64,000 bases of DNA from Erythroxylum novogranatense. Taxonomy: Eukaryota; Streptophyta; Magnoliopsida; Malpighiales; Erythroxylaceae. Both the position numbers and the translations under genes were made by a program. The stretch covers positions 10,970,060-11,034,059 of the forward strand of contig CM057225.1 in assembly GCA_029891385.1 (NCBI GenBank). Direction: 5' to 3'. Shown piece after piece: positions 12,475 to 24,059 of the stretch. Numbering within the stretch: position 1 is the first letter of the stretch; each line of letters starts with the position of its first letter. The notes beneath the pieces were generated by a model. The model saw only the letters and a program-made list of their open reading frames with translations, did no database searches and had not been told where the DNA came from.

Positions 12475-12880
12475 GAATCAATGAGGGTTGTTTATAACCT
12501 TTATATCCGAGTCACTGGAATCACTTCACAAGGTACACTCGTATCTATTCCTTCTAATGAAGTTTTCAACTGACAAATTTCAAACGCTGTAGCACAGAAC
12601 AAAGTTCTGAAAAAGATTGATTCTAAACTGGATGGAATCAGTCAACAAAATCAAGCTACTCATCATAAAGTCGATGCTGTTTTTAAACAGATCCAACATA
12701 TGTATCAATCATACAAAGCTCAGATTCAACGTCTTGATGATGAACTTCGACAACACATATCTGCCCATTATATGGGGCCTGACTTTGACTTTAAAGTTGG
12801 TGAGATACAAAATACAAGGAAATGTACAACAAATGGAAGTTGATATGCATTCTGCACAGTCAAAGATAATCTATGGCTCA
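12475..12880 (+). pseudogene. Movement-protein tail and coiled-coil segment of the pararetrovirus
   Basis: Translation in the frame of GITSQGTLVSIPSNEVFN resembles the end of a caulimovirid movement domain. It is followed by a helix-prone, Gln/Lys/Asp-rich stretch (LKKIDSKLDGISQQNQ) that would form a coiled coil. A stop codon splits the two, and the reading frame decays after about 12820. The N-terminal movement domain is absent because the virus copy starts at the LTR junction. The domain call is by pattern only. Confidence 0.5.
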
Positions 12881-13059
12881 TCCTCAACAGATTTTCCAAA
12901 TACATAGCCAACATATCCGGCTTCTCAGTAACAGAAGTATCCAGAAGAAGCTAACTATTCAAAGACATTTAAATTCAACTATCCTTTGATTAGATAGTAC
13001 ATACATCCTCCGACAACTCCGAAGAAACCAAGAAAGTGAAAACCAAAGATAAAACCTGA

Positions 13060-14470
13060 CACAATATCTAAACAATGAGTTTCTGGGTCTTCAAAGGTTC
13101 CTGAGCCATCAACCTCTTATACACCATTTGAACCAGCTGATTAGTGGGGTAACCCGTTATAAATTCATACACCTCCATCATCTTCACCAAAAGTTCAATC
13201 TTCCCCCTCTTCTATTGGGAAGGACAAAGCTAAACAGACAGAGTTTCTTGCAACTCTGACTTCTAAATCTCTTGCAGAAGATTCAAGTTCTCAATAAGAT
13301 AAACAGAAGCTAGTTCTCACTCCTCTGTCAACACATCTGAAGTTTCTGTAACACCATCTGAGTTAATCTCTGAGTCATCATCTGATTAAGTATCTGAACC
13401 TTCAACTGATTCTTCAGCACAGTTCACTGACCTATGAGAATTATTTAATGTTCTGATGACGATGCCTCAAAATACTGAAGTTGAACCTAAAATTAGTAAA
13501 GCAGAATCCACAAGTACTGAACCTTTTAGACCTAAACTAACACCACAAGCAACACCAACTTAGCCAGCTGCACAGGCTATAACCAAGCCTACTTTAGGAT
13601 CTTGGTTTACGATCAATGATCTACCCCTGAAGAAATGGAGGGATAGAATACATGAATTCGGTGCATAGATTGATTAACAAGTGATCAGACCAAATTATCA
13701 CTTGCCAGATATTTTGTCTAAATTCACATCTCATTCCAATGGTACTTTGCGAGATTGGTGGCAAAGTATTAATGATTATCAATGCATTCAATACATTCAA
13801 GTCACTACAGCTGGAGCACTACTTGACATAATCCACAAAGAATTCATTGGTGATTTTCAGCTCATTGACAAACAAATCTGTCAAGAATATTTCGCAATAA
13901 AATGTTTTTCACTTGATAAGCGTGATATTCAAAATCATTACCAACGAATGATGGAAATGTACTATCTCTTGAATTGATGGAATGAAGTTAACTTGTGACA
14001 TACTTTTATATCATCCCTTCTAGATGAACTGCAACCAGAACTACAAAGGACCATAGTTTCTCTACAATGAGACAAGTCAACAATCTCCCTTGGAGAAATC
14101 TATCAACTTGAATTAGCTTCTCTTGATAAGTTATGTGACCAATATACCTTATTCAAGAATATCATTAAAGACAGTCCAGTTCTCAAACATGCTTGCAAAA
14201 AGCCTTATCTCTAGATCAAATGCAAAGATAAAAAGACTTATGAGTGTCATAGCAAGAAAAAAGCTCATCTTCATCAAGTCTACCTAAAGAGAAAGTTCCA
14301 CAGGAAGAAGGAAGGCCATAAGCCTTGGAAGAAATCCTATGAAAAGAAGAACGGCGACACAAAAAGAAGATTTGTTTGGTTCTTCAAAAAATCCTCACAT
14401 CGACAGAAGCCTACTTGATGTTTTCTCTGTGGACAACATGGACACTTTACATATATAAGTCCTCACGGAA
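13060..14470 (+). pseudogene. Coat-protein region of the pararetrovirus with damaged zinc knuckle
   Basis: A Ser/Thr/Pro-rich linker (SPSSSPKVQSSPSS) leads into a capsid-like segment at 13681-13977 containing TLRDWWQSIN and NHYQRMMEMYYLLN. A basic region follows (many Lys/Arg at 14200-14400), then a knuckle-type CFLCGQHGHFT at 14419. The final Cys of the CCHC pattern reads as Ser, so zinc binding would fail. In-frame stops occur near 13976, 14070, 14214 and 14416. This part would have packaged the viral nucleic acid and is not functional. Confidence 0.65.
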
Positions 14471-14639
14471 CCAAGAAAAATATTAAGTTGTTAAAGGAGA
14501 TGCAATCTATTCTGCCTATTCATTCCTCCAATAACTTGGAAGAATTGATCGAGGAGCAATCTCAAGAAGATCAGGACACCAATTTTACTATTTCTGTATC
14601 AATATTAGAAGATAAAAAATTCTCTATTTCCTTTGATTC

Positions 14640-15230
14640 TCAAAAGGATGATTCTCTCTACATGCTACAGTAGTCTTGTCTGAAAGAAGATCGTACACCA
14701 GTTCAATGACCTTACGTCCAGATCCAACTCTTTCAACGGGACAAATATGATAAGTTTATGAAAGTTATCAGGTTTATGGATACTAGATCCAGTCATACGA
14801 TCATGAAGCCCAATATCGTATCATCTAATGCATAGACTTCTCATAAAGAATACTTTACTGCTGCTGATGGTAACTCTTTCAAGATTGGGTTGATTATGAG
14901 AAGAGAATCGGTATTCGATTCTTTCCTCAGTGTACAGTTTGGACTAAAGTTCTTGGAAGCAATCTACTTGGCCCAAACATTTTGATTGGTATCGATACAC
15001 ACAATAAAGCCTCACCTTTGCAGATCCTACTTACAAGCCTCAAATATCGATCACTATTCAATTTATACACTGAAATAAAAAATGTGTTTGAACTTACCCA
15101 AGTTCCTACACGTTATACTATACTTCGAGATAAACTATTAGAAAACTGTCCTGAATCTCATACACAGTTTTCTCACCCATATCCTCTGTGAAAAATGTTG
15201 ACTTCTTTATAAGTCTACCTTTTAAGAAAA
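14640..15230 (+). pseudogene. Aspartic protease remnant of the pararetrovirus
   Basis: The active-site region reads FMDTRSSHTIM near 14776, where retropepsins have D-T/S-G; the Gly is Arg. Around it are recognisable flanks (IMKPNIVSS, and a later ADGNSFKIG), with stops and at least one frameshift before RT. It would have cleaved the viral polyprotein and is inactive. Confidence 0.55.
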
Positions 15231-16136
15231 ACGAGGAGGTCAATCCTATAAAAGCCACACATCTAGGGATAAATCCTGATGATTTGAAACTTGCACAAGA
15301 TGAGTGTGCAATCTTTTTGAAGCAAGGACTTATTGAACTCACAAAGTTAGATTAAACTTGCCAAGTATTTTATGTCAATAAATGTTCAGAGTTGAAACAT
15401 GAAAAAAGAGATTAGTCATTAACTATAAGCCTCTGAATGCTTTCCTGCAAGATGACAAGTTTCCTCTTCCAAAGATAAGTACTCAGCTACTATTTCTTAA
15501 AGAAACTGTTATCTCCTCAAAGTTTGATCTTAAGGCAAGATTTTGGAAACTGGGTGTTCACCCAACTAAGAGATACAAAATTGCATTCTACATTCTCAAT
15601 ACACAATACCAATGGAATGTTATGCCATTTGGACTTAAAGTCTCCCTATCACTGTTTCAGAAATCTATGACAAAGATCTATCAGCCTATCCTTTATAGCG
15701 CATTGATCTACATTGATGATATCTTACTGTTCTCAAAGACTCATGAGGAACATCAGGCCTTACTGCATAAATTCTTGGATATTACTAAACATTATGGAAT
15801 TATGCTTTCAGTTTCGAAAAGCATCATTGGCACGACAAAAAGCGAGTTTCTAAGTATGCATTTCAACGATGGATTCTACTAGCCTGGTCTACATATTACA
15901 AAGAGTTGTTACAATTTTCTTATGAGTATCTCACTGTTAAGTAGATTCAATAATTCCTTATAATTGTTAATTATATTCAAGATTTTATATCACACGTGGC
16001 AGCTTACACTTCAAGCTTATCTAAGCTTCTGAAGAAGAATCCACCACCTTGGACTCAAGAACAAACCAAGGTTATCCTGCATCTAAAACAGATTTGTCAG
16101 GATCCTCCTTGTTTAAAGATTCCTGACATGGGATAA
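15231..16136 (+). pseudogene. Reverse transcriptase of the pararetrovirus, RNase H missing
   Basis: From about 15410 the frame shows the RT blocks LVINYKPLN, FDLKARFWKLGV, VMPFGLK (15631) and the catalytic YIDDILLFSK (15709). The thumb/connection follows in another frame (QIQQFLGIVNYIQDF near 15945, then KKNPPPWT near 16030). A frameshift lies between about 15360 and 15410, and a stop near 15882. The sequence that follows lacks a recognisable RNase H Asp-containing block, so that domain appears deleted at about 16136. Confidence 0.75.
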
Positions 16137-17320
16137 ATTAATGGTAATAATGATCTCTCATCTCTATCTAATTTACTCCGACAACATCCGCCATGGCCTC
16201 CAGACTTTTCCAATACTTTTCTCACTATAAGTATCCTCTTTCTCTTTAGAGCATAGTCACCACTTCTTTCATTTCTAAACAATTTTATCAAAGTAATATG
16301 GCTAGTCACCCTCTCTTTCCTGTTACAAAGAAGTATTTTCCTTCAATAGCTAGTAGTCCTACTATTGTATCTGATGTTGCCTCACTTGCTCGAATGAGTT
16401 TGTTTTATTATTTGCATCAGTTTCTCAGTGAGCATAACTTTTTTGGATGTCCCACAATGTTCAATCTCAAAACATCCTACCTTAATATGACTTTCCTCCA
16501 GGATCCCCTATCTGAAAACACATTATGGTATCTTTGGGCACTCTCTTCCCTTTATACTAATGCTATCACCATTTCTCCTATGTAGCTGTATCAAAATCTT
16601 TGTGACATAAACAATGAAAGCTCTTTGTTATGGACATTTCTAGAATGGTTACAACCATTAGACCAATGGAAGCAACAATTCTCTTTGATCATCTCTTAGC
16701 ATCGTCTATATAAATCTTTTTCTGGACAACAATCTACTTATACTTCTTCATTCTCCATCGTCCATACCAAGAAACACATACTGGTGATCTTTATATAGAA
16801 CCTCGTGTCCAATTTTATCACACATCTTTATATTGGCCACGACATCAAGATAATAAGCTTTAATCTCTAAGAGATTTTTTTATCACACATCTTTATATTG
16901 GCCACAACATCAAGATAATGTGCTTTAATCTCTGAGAGATTTTTCTCAAAGAGATAAATCATTTCCTAATCTACCAGTCCTTTCCACCTCTATTGGAACA
17001 TATCCAGGTGAATTTATTTTTGGTGAACCAGAAGCACTAGAAGTTGATATTCCAGGTTCCAATAGTCCTCAGTAGGACACAGAAGAATCACTTGCTGATA
17101 TTGCAGGACCTTCTTATTCTTATAACTCTTTCAGGATGCTTAAGACCCCAATGATGATCATTATAGATAAGTTAAATCAATTCCTGCACAAACTTCATAC
17201 ATATGAACTCAACCCCAGTAAACGAAAAAAGACCACTCAATATGGCACTGAAAGTTCAAGCAATCCAAACTCTCCATCTAATCGTCAATCGTGGCACGAA
17301 TTAATTCATGAAAAATAATA
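16137..17320 (+). pseudogene. C-terminal polyprotein region of the pararetrovirus
   Basis: An open stretch at 16298-16585 continues past a stop with LLWTFLEWLQPLDQW, a hydrophobic/aromatic pattern seen after RNase H in some caulimovirid polyproteins. The tail is Ser/Pro/Asn-rich and ends near WHELIHEK at 17318. Function is unknown. Several stops and a 64-bp tandem duplication break it. Confidence 0.45.
16814..16941. repeat. 64-bp tandem duplication within the pararetrovirus
   Basis: Units 16814-16877 and 16878-16941 start TTTATCACACATC and differ at only a few bases, so the duplication is younger than much of the decay around it. Confidence 0.88.
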
Positions 17321-17420
17321 CCTTGGATACGTTGGATCTTATCACTCAAGATGGGACATGACTTTTGAGAAAGTTGTTTGTCTTTACTTAGAAGTCTTTT
17401 GATGAAAGATGAAAGCTTTA

Positions 17421-18060
17421 ACATATTATAATAATATATTTTTAAGGCCGATTTGAGGAACAAATGGAATATTTGGTCAACTAGTACATTCGATTATTTC
17501 TACAAATTTTATATTCGATTCATACATGATATTTCGACATATGTAGTTTTGATATAAATCAATTACATATGCTTTTAGTTTATGTTTTGTATGAAAATTG
17601 AATTTGGTTAACTAAGGTTTATCTGATCAACATTGAATTGATTGTTCAAGGTATGTTTAAATATTAGTATAATTGTTATTTTATTAATATTGTGAAATAA
17701 ATTGATTAAAACAATATGCTTCCAAAGTAGTCTCTCTTGTGTAAATTAATTTATTTTATAATATTAAGATGATTGTGTATGTGTATGCGAGTATTGACCG
17801 GCCTAAAGGAAGGTCAATATTTTGGCCGAAATACATTTACAATTGTGGTGATAAATATGTGACAATTATGAGGTTATCTGTGTGAACAATTAATCGGTCC
17901 AAAGAAAGGTTAATTGTTTGACTTTTTTCTTATTGTCAATATTTGGTTACTACACCAAGAGTACCACTTGCAAGTTGATATTTCTGTCTAAAGACTAAAT
18001 ATTAATACTGTGTTAGCTATCTTGTGATGGGCTTTACCATTATTTGATTTTATATGATTA
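17421..18060 (+). other. AT-rich non-coding stretch, probable copia leader
   Basis: No coding capacity. From about 17760 it contains two related motifs (ACCGGCCTAAAGGAAGGTCA and AATCGGTCCAAAGAAAGGTT) of the kind found in copia leader regions just before gag. I could not find an LTR matching the 3' LTR start at 48088, nor a primer binding site, so the copia 5' LTR seems lost or too diverged. Confidence 0.4.
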
Positions 18061-18069
18061 AGTGGAATT

Positions 18070-18717
18070 TATGTGAGCTTGTTTGTTGGTTGTTTTGTAC
18101 TCTGTTCAGTTGCTATTTTTGCTTATACTATTACTGCCAACATCAATTCCATTGTTGTGCTTACGGCACAAACTTTAAGACATGGAAAGAGAACGTTATG
18201 GTTGTTCTCGTCATGGATCTAGACCTTTCATTAAGGATTGAATAACTTGCTGATCTTACGGCTAACAGTTCCTCTGATGATAAAAGGGACATGGAAAGGT
18301 GGGAACGTTCAAATTGCATGAGTCTTATGATCTTAAAGTGTGCTATTCCGAAAACCTTCTAGAGCACTATGTCTAAAGGGGTAACTACTACCAAAGATTA
18401 CCTTGAGGAAATCGAAAAGAGGTTTTCCAAAGGCAAAAAGGATGAAACAAGTACGCTTTTGGCAAATCTTATTTCAATAAGTGTAAGGGAAAAGGAAACA
18501 TAAGGGAGTACATTTTGGAGATGTCGCATCTTGCTTCGAAACTAAAGGCAATAAAGTTAGAGCTATCTGAGGACTTGCTTGTGTAATTAGCTTTTATATC
18601 TCTTCCCACATAATTCAGTTAGTTGAAGATTAGCTATAGCTGTTAAAAAGAGACTTGGACTTTAAATGAGCTCATTTCTCATTGTGTGCAAGAAAAGGAA
18701 AGACTAAAGTAAGAGAA
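18070..18717 (+). pseudogene. Copia Gag (UBN2-type) remnant
   Basis: Shows the copia capsid pattern: TNFKTWKENVMVVL near 18158, then MERWERSN, DYLEEIEKRFSKG and DETSTLLANLIS, in frames broken by stops (near 18240 and 18360) and frameshifts after 18470. It would have formed the virus-like particle shell. The C-terminal nucleocapsid part is carried in the repeat units that follow. Confidence 0.82.
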
Positions 18718-19606
18718 GACAGAGAGCGCTCATTTGACAGCTACCTTAAAGGACAAGAACTTGAAAAGAAAGAATAGTAAGGAAGTTACAGGTGCCGCAC
18801 CATAAAAGAAATAACCGAAGCAACAGAATAAGGCTTTTGCCTGTTTTTCTGTAAAAGTACTACACACAAGAAAAATGATTGTACCAAATACCACACATAG
18901 TGTGTAAAGAAAGGTACAATTTTCACTTTGGTTTGTTTTAAAGTTAATTTAACTTCGATACCTATACACACTTAGTGGCTAGATTCTAGTGCTACTACTC
19001 ACATCATTTTATAAGACAGAGAGTGCTCATTTAACAGCTACCTTAAAGGACAAGAACTTGAAAAGAAAGAATGGTAAGGAAGTTGCAGGTGCCGCACCAC
19101 AAAAGAAATAACCGAAACAACAAAATAAGGCTTTTGCCTATTTTTCTATAAAAGTACTACACACAAGAAAAGTGATTGTATCAAATACCACACACAGTGT
19201 GTAAAGAAAGGTACAATTTTTACTTTGGTTTGTTTTAAAGTTAATTTAACTTGATACCTATACACACTTAGTGGCTAGATTCTAGTGCTACTACTCACAT
19301 CATTGTATAAGACAGAGAGTGCTCATTTAACAGCTACCTTAAAAGACAAGAACTTGAAAAGAAAGAATGGTAAGGAAGTTGTAGGTGCCGCACCACAAAA
19401 GAAATAACCGAAGCAACAGAATAAGGCTTTTGCCTGTTTTTTTTGTAAAAGTACTACACAAAACAAAAATGATTGTACCAAATACCACACACAGTGTGTA
19501 AAGAAAGGTAAAATTCTTACTTTGGTTTGTTTTAAAATTAATTTAACTTCGATATCTATACACACTTGGTGGCTAGATTCTAGTGCTACTACTCGCATCA
19601 TTATGT
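18718..19606 (+). repeat. Three tandem ~297-bp copies of the copia nucleocapsid-protease segment
   Basis: Units 18718-19014, 19015-19310 and 19311-19606 each begin GACAGAGAG(C/T)GCTCATTT. Each encodes the basic Gag tail, a knuckle region (CVKKGTIFTLVCF-like) and the protease active-site stretch LDSSATTHI, where the family has D-S-G. The units differ by about 5%. The third has extra T residues near 19440. A functional copia has this segment once. Confidence 0.92.
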
Positions 19607-19636
19607 CTATATAGGGTTGCCTGAGCTACCGAAAAC

Positions 19637-19641
19637 CAATT
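19637..19641 (+). other. Target site duplication CAATT (left) of element 2
   Basis: CAATT directly precedes the LTR end TGCAACATCCC, and is repeated at 44579-44583 after ...GGGATGTTACA. It marks the insertion in copia coding sequence. Confidence 0.92.
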
Positions 19642-20715
19642 TGCAACATCCCACCACCATAAGGCAAATACCCGAACACCCGAAGGACATTCAAGTACAT
19701 ACCTTATGATAATGGTATATTGGAGCAAAACATATCCGACTTACACATGGCAATCCAACCTACACGTGGCATCATCTAACACACTCAAAGACACTAAATT
19801 TTAAAAACCATTCAAATCCATTCGATCATAAAGCTTACACCGATACCACCAAACGATTATTCATAAAAGCTTATACAAATTCCAGCAAAATGAAAAAAAT
19901 AAGGCTAGAGCACTTCTGGTGTCAACTGACAGACCTCTGAGCTATATCTCTATCCAAAAGATTCCTTAAGTCATGACTAAGGAACTAGGTCTCCTGACTC
20001 GTACCTGAAAAGCCACATTGCAATTTTGATGAGTTTTGCAAACTCCATGAGTGAACCATCATTGATGAATTCACCGGATCATAAGCACACATCACATATT
20101 ACACAAAAATTCATAAATAGATACATTTATGATTCAAAACTCACACAATAGGGTGTAACATTTTATCATTGCCAAACAGATCATATATATACAAATACAT
20201 ATGCATATGAGACTCCCATTCATTTTTATTGTTGTGACTGAATGCCTATCACATACTTATACAAATGCTGGCCCATAGGGCTCAGTCAGAACAAAATCAC
20301 GGAGCATAGCTCTACGTGCACACACATATATTACGGAGCAAAGCTCTACGTGGAAGCGCTTCATACGGACAATTCAAGTCACAACGCCTTAATCTGAGCA
20401 TGCATTTTATGAAATGCATCAAATTGAATATGGCATGTATCACAATTACATATAATGCTTAACAAACTCATAATCATCGGACCTAAATTCGGCATTCAAC
20501 TTTCGTTGAGAATTCACATAATATTCAGAATAACGTTCAGAATTCCATAGCAAACAAAGTCACAATCAAGGCACTTCTAATACATTCCCAAGTATTGATC
20601 TCCTCGGACAATTAAAGTTCGGAATTCATAATCAAATCGCAAGCAATATAACAATATTGAAAGCTTAAACAAATCAAATTAAATCAATCCTAGGAAATCA
20701 TCTAGGTTGACTCAC

Positions 20716-20781
20716 AGTACGCTCCAATAAGCTATTGCCTGGATGGTCCGGCAATGTCCGATTTGCGTCCGATATGCTCCT
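20716..20781 (-). other. Putative 66-nt leader exon 2 in LTR (element 2, 3' LTR)
   Basis: The minus sense has CTATTTTAG|AGGAGC at the acceptor and GTACT|GTGAGTCAACC at the donor. Its size matches the exons of the other Tekay families. Confidence 0.55.
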
Positions 20782-21410
20782 CTAAAATAGGCAAAACACA
20801 TTCACAAATATCACACTTTGCACAATTGCACAAATGCTCTTTTATAAAATATCAATGTATAGAATGTATGCACAATGCATGTTCAATGACAATTCCGGGG
20901 TGCAATAATGCGATCCTTATCAAAAATCATTTAGGAATCAAAGCCCTCATTAATACCATGTATATTTACAATTGACTTGGACCAAACAAAGTCAAATAAT
21001 TTCATAGCTTCATTGACCACTTCAGATTTTTCATATAAAACATATTCGGGTCAACATTCCATACTAAATCAGATAAGGTGAATGACCAAATTAGACAGAA
21101 CTTCCTTCTATAAAGTTGTTCTCCCATTTCTTAGCTTTCTAAAGACACCAAAATCATTTAATTTGGATCAGTATTCCAAGAGATATCCTCAAAATATTTT
21201 AGACGGTTCATAAGTTCTAGCAAAATTCATACCTCAACTTCCAACCAAACATTGAAACTTTTAGAGACAGAATTAATACTCCATTTCTTCATAACAGTTG
21301 TAGCCCTATGTCTCTAGTTTACATAAAATCAAATATCACCTAATTTGGATCAGTATAGAGAAAGTTATGGTCAAAATACGAAAGCATGTTCGAGCAGTCG
21401 AAGGAGGGGT

Positions 21411-21682
21411 GCTCACCGTGGCGAGGACAAAAAGTGACGCTGCAGCGTACAGCCCATAAATCAGTTTTTCTCGAGATTTTTGTAACGTTCGTCGCGAAGA
21501 GATCAAGGGGGGATCTCATACGTCGCGGCGTACAAATAAGAATGAGCTGCGACAAGAATAAAAATGGAGGCCGCTGCGTACAAGCAAAAATAGCCACATG
21601 TCGCGACGTACAAAAGAGAAAAGTCGCGACGTACAAAGAGGAATGAGCCGCGACGAGGATAAAAAAGGACGCCGCGACGTCT
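21411..21682. repeat. GC-rich CGTCGCGACG/CGCCGCGGCG palindrome array (element 2, 3' LTR)
   Basis: About ten motifs such as CGTCGCGGCGTAC, TGTCGCGACGTAC, AGTCGCGACGTAC and GCCGCGACG, about 20-35 bp apart, separated by AT-rich spacers (ACAAAAGAGAAA type). Lies inside putative intron 1. Confidence 0.8.
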
Positions 21683-22607
21683 GGTTCTGAAACTCGTCTT
21701 CCCCACTTTCCAGACTTCAAACCCAGACTTCACTTTCTCACACTACCATTTTTTTCTCATATCAATTAACTCAGATCATACTCAAAGCAATTCTTCTAGC
21801 TCATCAACACACACACACAATTAAAAATCCAATATTCATACTTAAACATCAACTTCACTTCTACCGATAAACAACAGACACAATGCATGCATGTACCATT
21901 TCGGCTTTCTCAAAACCCGAACAGAGTATAAACATCTTCCAAACTAGAGTCCATTCCATACCATTTAAAACAATTCTTATCTCTCAAATTAATCATCTAA
22001 TATATTTAATACCGAAACCAAACTTCCCAAGTCCATGCATGCATGTATATTCCTACACCATAAAGTGTCATCATGTTACTTACTTGTTTCAGCTTTTATC
22101 TCCAGCCATGAAATCGAATCCGAAGTAAAGAGACCATACCAGTTTGTTCGGTGATGAAGAACAACGAAGAACACACATTACAGAGACACATTCCTAACTC
22201 AAAACATAATGCTACGTGTATTCTTGCATGCCCGACACTTGTCTCCATTGAGTGTCTTCCACTTGTCCACTAAATAAGCTACCATTTTTCTCATAGCTAT
22301 AGGTCCACATGTCACACAGAATTTTATCCACTTGTCACTCTATAATTGGCCCAAAAATCATAATTTTTCACAAAATTTACTAAAAATTCCAAAATATCCT
22401 AAATAATACCAAAATCACCAAAACACATTTTAATCATATTTAACAATTCAATTGTACCCGGAAATGTCAAGGAATGCATATACAATCATATAAATGTGCA
22501 AAAATGTGCATGTCACAAATAATTATGCATGATGTGCATTTTCCTAATTTCTCATAAATTCTCATAATTTACAATTCTAGCCCTAACATGGGTAACGGGA
22601 TGTTACA

Positions 22608-22621
22608 ACTCTCCCTTTCTA
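22608..22621 (-). other. Polypurine tract of element 2
   Basis: The minus strand reads AGAAAGGGAGAGT directly before the 3' LTR start TGTAACATCCC. Confidence 0.85.
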
Positions 22622-22849
22622 ACAAAAAATTTCGTCCTCAAAATTCTTACCTGACTGATCAAATAGATAGGGGTACTGACTCCTCATGTGCTCTTCCATT
22701 TTTCATATGGCTTCTTCACTCGAATGATTTTTCCAAAGGACTTTCACCATCGGGATCACTCGGTTCCTCAATTGCTTATTCTGATAGCCAATTATCTTCA
22801 CAGGTTCCTCAACATAACTCAGATTACTAGAGATTTTAATCTCCTAAGT

Positions 22850-24059
22850 CGGTATTACATGAGTTGGATCCGATCGATATCGCCTAAGCATACTCACATA
22901 GAACACATTATGAATCTGAGTCATTTCCGAAGGTAAGGCTAACCTATAAACCAATGGTCCAATTCTCTCAATGATCTCAAATGGACCAATGTACCTCGGA
23001 CTTAACTTACCCTTTTTTCCAAATCTCAAGACACCTCGCCAAGGTGATACTCTCAGAAATACTTTGTCACCAACCTGGTACTCCATATCTCGACTGTGTT
23101 GATCCACATAGCTTTTCCGTCTATCTTGTGCCATTTTAATTCTGCTACGGATCAATTTCACCTTATCAACTGTATCCTGAATCAATTCTGGGCCCTCGAT
23201 AATTCGTAGACCCTCTTCATCCCAATATATAGGCGAACGATACTTTCTGCCGTACAACGCCTCATATGGAGCCATACCAATACTGCTGTGATACTGATTA
23301 TTATAGGCGAATTCAATCAAAGTTATATACTTATCCCATGCTCCCTGAAACTCCAAAACACAAGCTCTCAGCATATCCTCGACAATCTTGATCGTTCTCT
23401 CGCTCTAACCATCTGTCTGAGGATGAAAGGCTGTACTGAAATTCAGCTTGGTACCAAAAACTGTCTGTAGGTTACCCCAAAATCTCGAGGTAAATCTAGG
23501 ATCCCTGTCCGATACTATGGACACTGGAACCCTCTGTAACCTCACAACTTCATCCACATATCACTGAGCCAACTGATCCAATGAATAATTCTCTCGCACT
23601 GGTAAGAAATGAGCCAGTTTGTTCAGTCTATCCACAATGACCCAAATGGCATTATGTTGCCTCGAAGTCCTAGGCAAACTCATAATGAAATCCATCGTGA
23701 TGCGTTCCGATTTTCACTCCGAAATGGGTAACGAATGCAATTTTCCTGCCGGAGCTTAATGCTCAGCCTTGACCTGCTGACAAGTTAAACACTTAGAAAC
23801 AAATTCTGCTACTTGCTTTTTCATACCAGGCCACCAGTAATGTTATTTCAGCGTGTTATACATCTTGGTAGTACTAGGATGCATAGTATAAGCTGCTAAA
23901 TGTGCTTCCTCTAAAATCTCTTTCCTCAGATTATCAACATTTGGCACACATAATCTCTGCTTTAACCTCAAGGTATCATCTCTCACTTCAAACTCAGAAT
24001 CTAGATTCACTTTCAGCTTCTCAATTAACTTCACTAAATCTGGATCTCTGCTTTAAGCC
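22850..24059 (-). pseudogene. Integrase of element 2
   Basis: HHCC zinc module (TMHPSTTKMYN, CLTCQQ), catalytic Asp in TMDFIMSL and VSDRDPRF, and Glu after GQ in the SERT motif. The C-terminal block runs to RYRSDPTHVIPT near 22850. Stops: former Gln codons read TAG near 22846 and 23406 and TAA near 23759, 23844 and 24056; a Trp is TGA near 23720; an Arg/Lys position is TGA near 23565. The equivalent codons are intact in element 1 or 3 at most of these places. The chromodomain tail beyond 22850 is out of frame. Confidence 0.92.

Larger units (their letters stand above)
12469..17420 (+). mobile_element. Decayed endogenous pararetrovirus (Caulimoviridae-like)
   Basis: Plus-strand remnants follow the caulimovirid order: movement-protein tail and coiled coil, coat protein with zinc knuckle, aspartic protease, reverse transcriptase, then a C-terminal region. 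There are no LTRs, and no integrase is visible between RT and the C-terminal part, which argues against gypsy and for a pararetrovirus. The RT carries the caulimovirid-style VMPFGLK and YIDDILLFSK motifs. Many stops and frameshifts interrupt every domain, so it is an old, inert copy. Its left end is cut exactly at the LTR end of element 1, suggesting element 1 inserted into it. The genus is not resolved. Confidence 0.75.
19642..22607 (-). repeat. 3' LTR of element 2 (2966 bp)
   Basis: Direct repeat of 37466-44578 minus the solo LTR. It preserves the empty target site of that solo LTR (CATGTACCATTTCGGC near 21893). It contains the GC-rich array and the complete leader layout: donor 1 at 22083, acceptor 1 at 20782, exon 20716-20781, donor 2 at 20715, acceptor 2 at 20005. 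Confidence 0.95.

Noticed and set aside
21340..21720. 126-codon minus-strand frame across the GC-rich array
   Set aside because: The frame is open because of the GC-rich motifs (few stops). The repetitive translation differs between sister LTRs, so it is not a gene.
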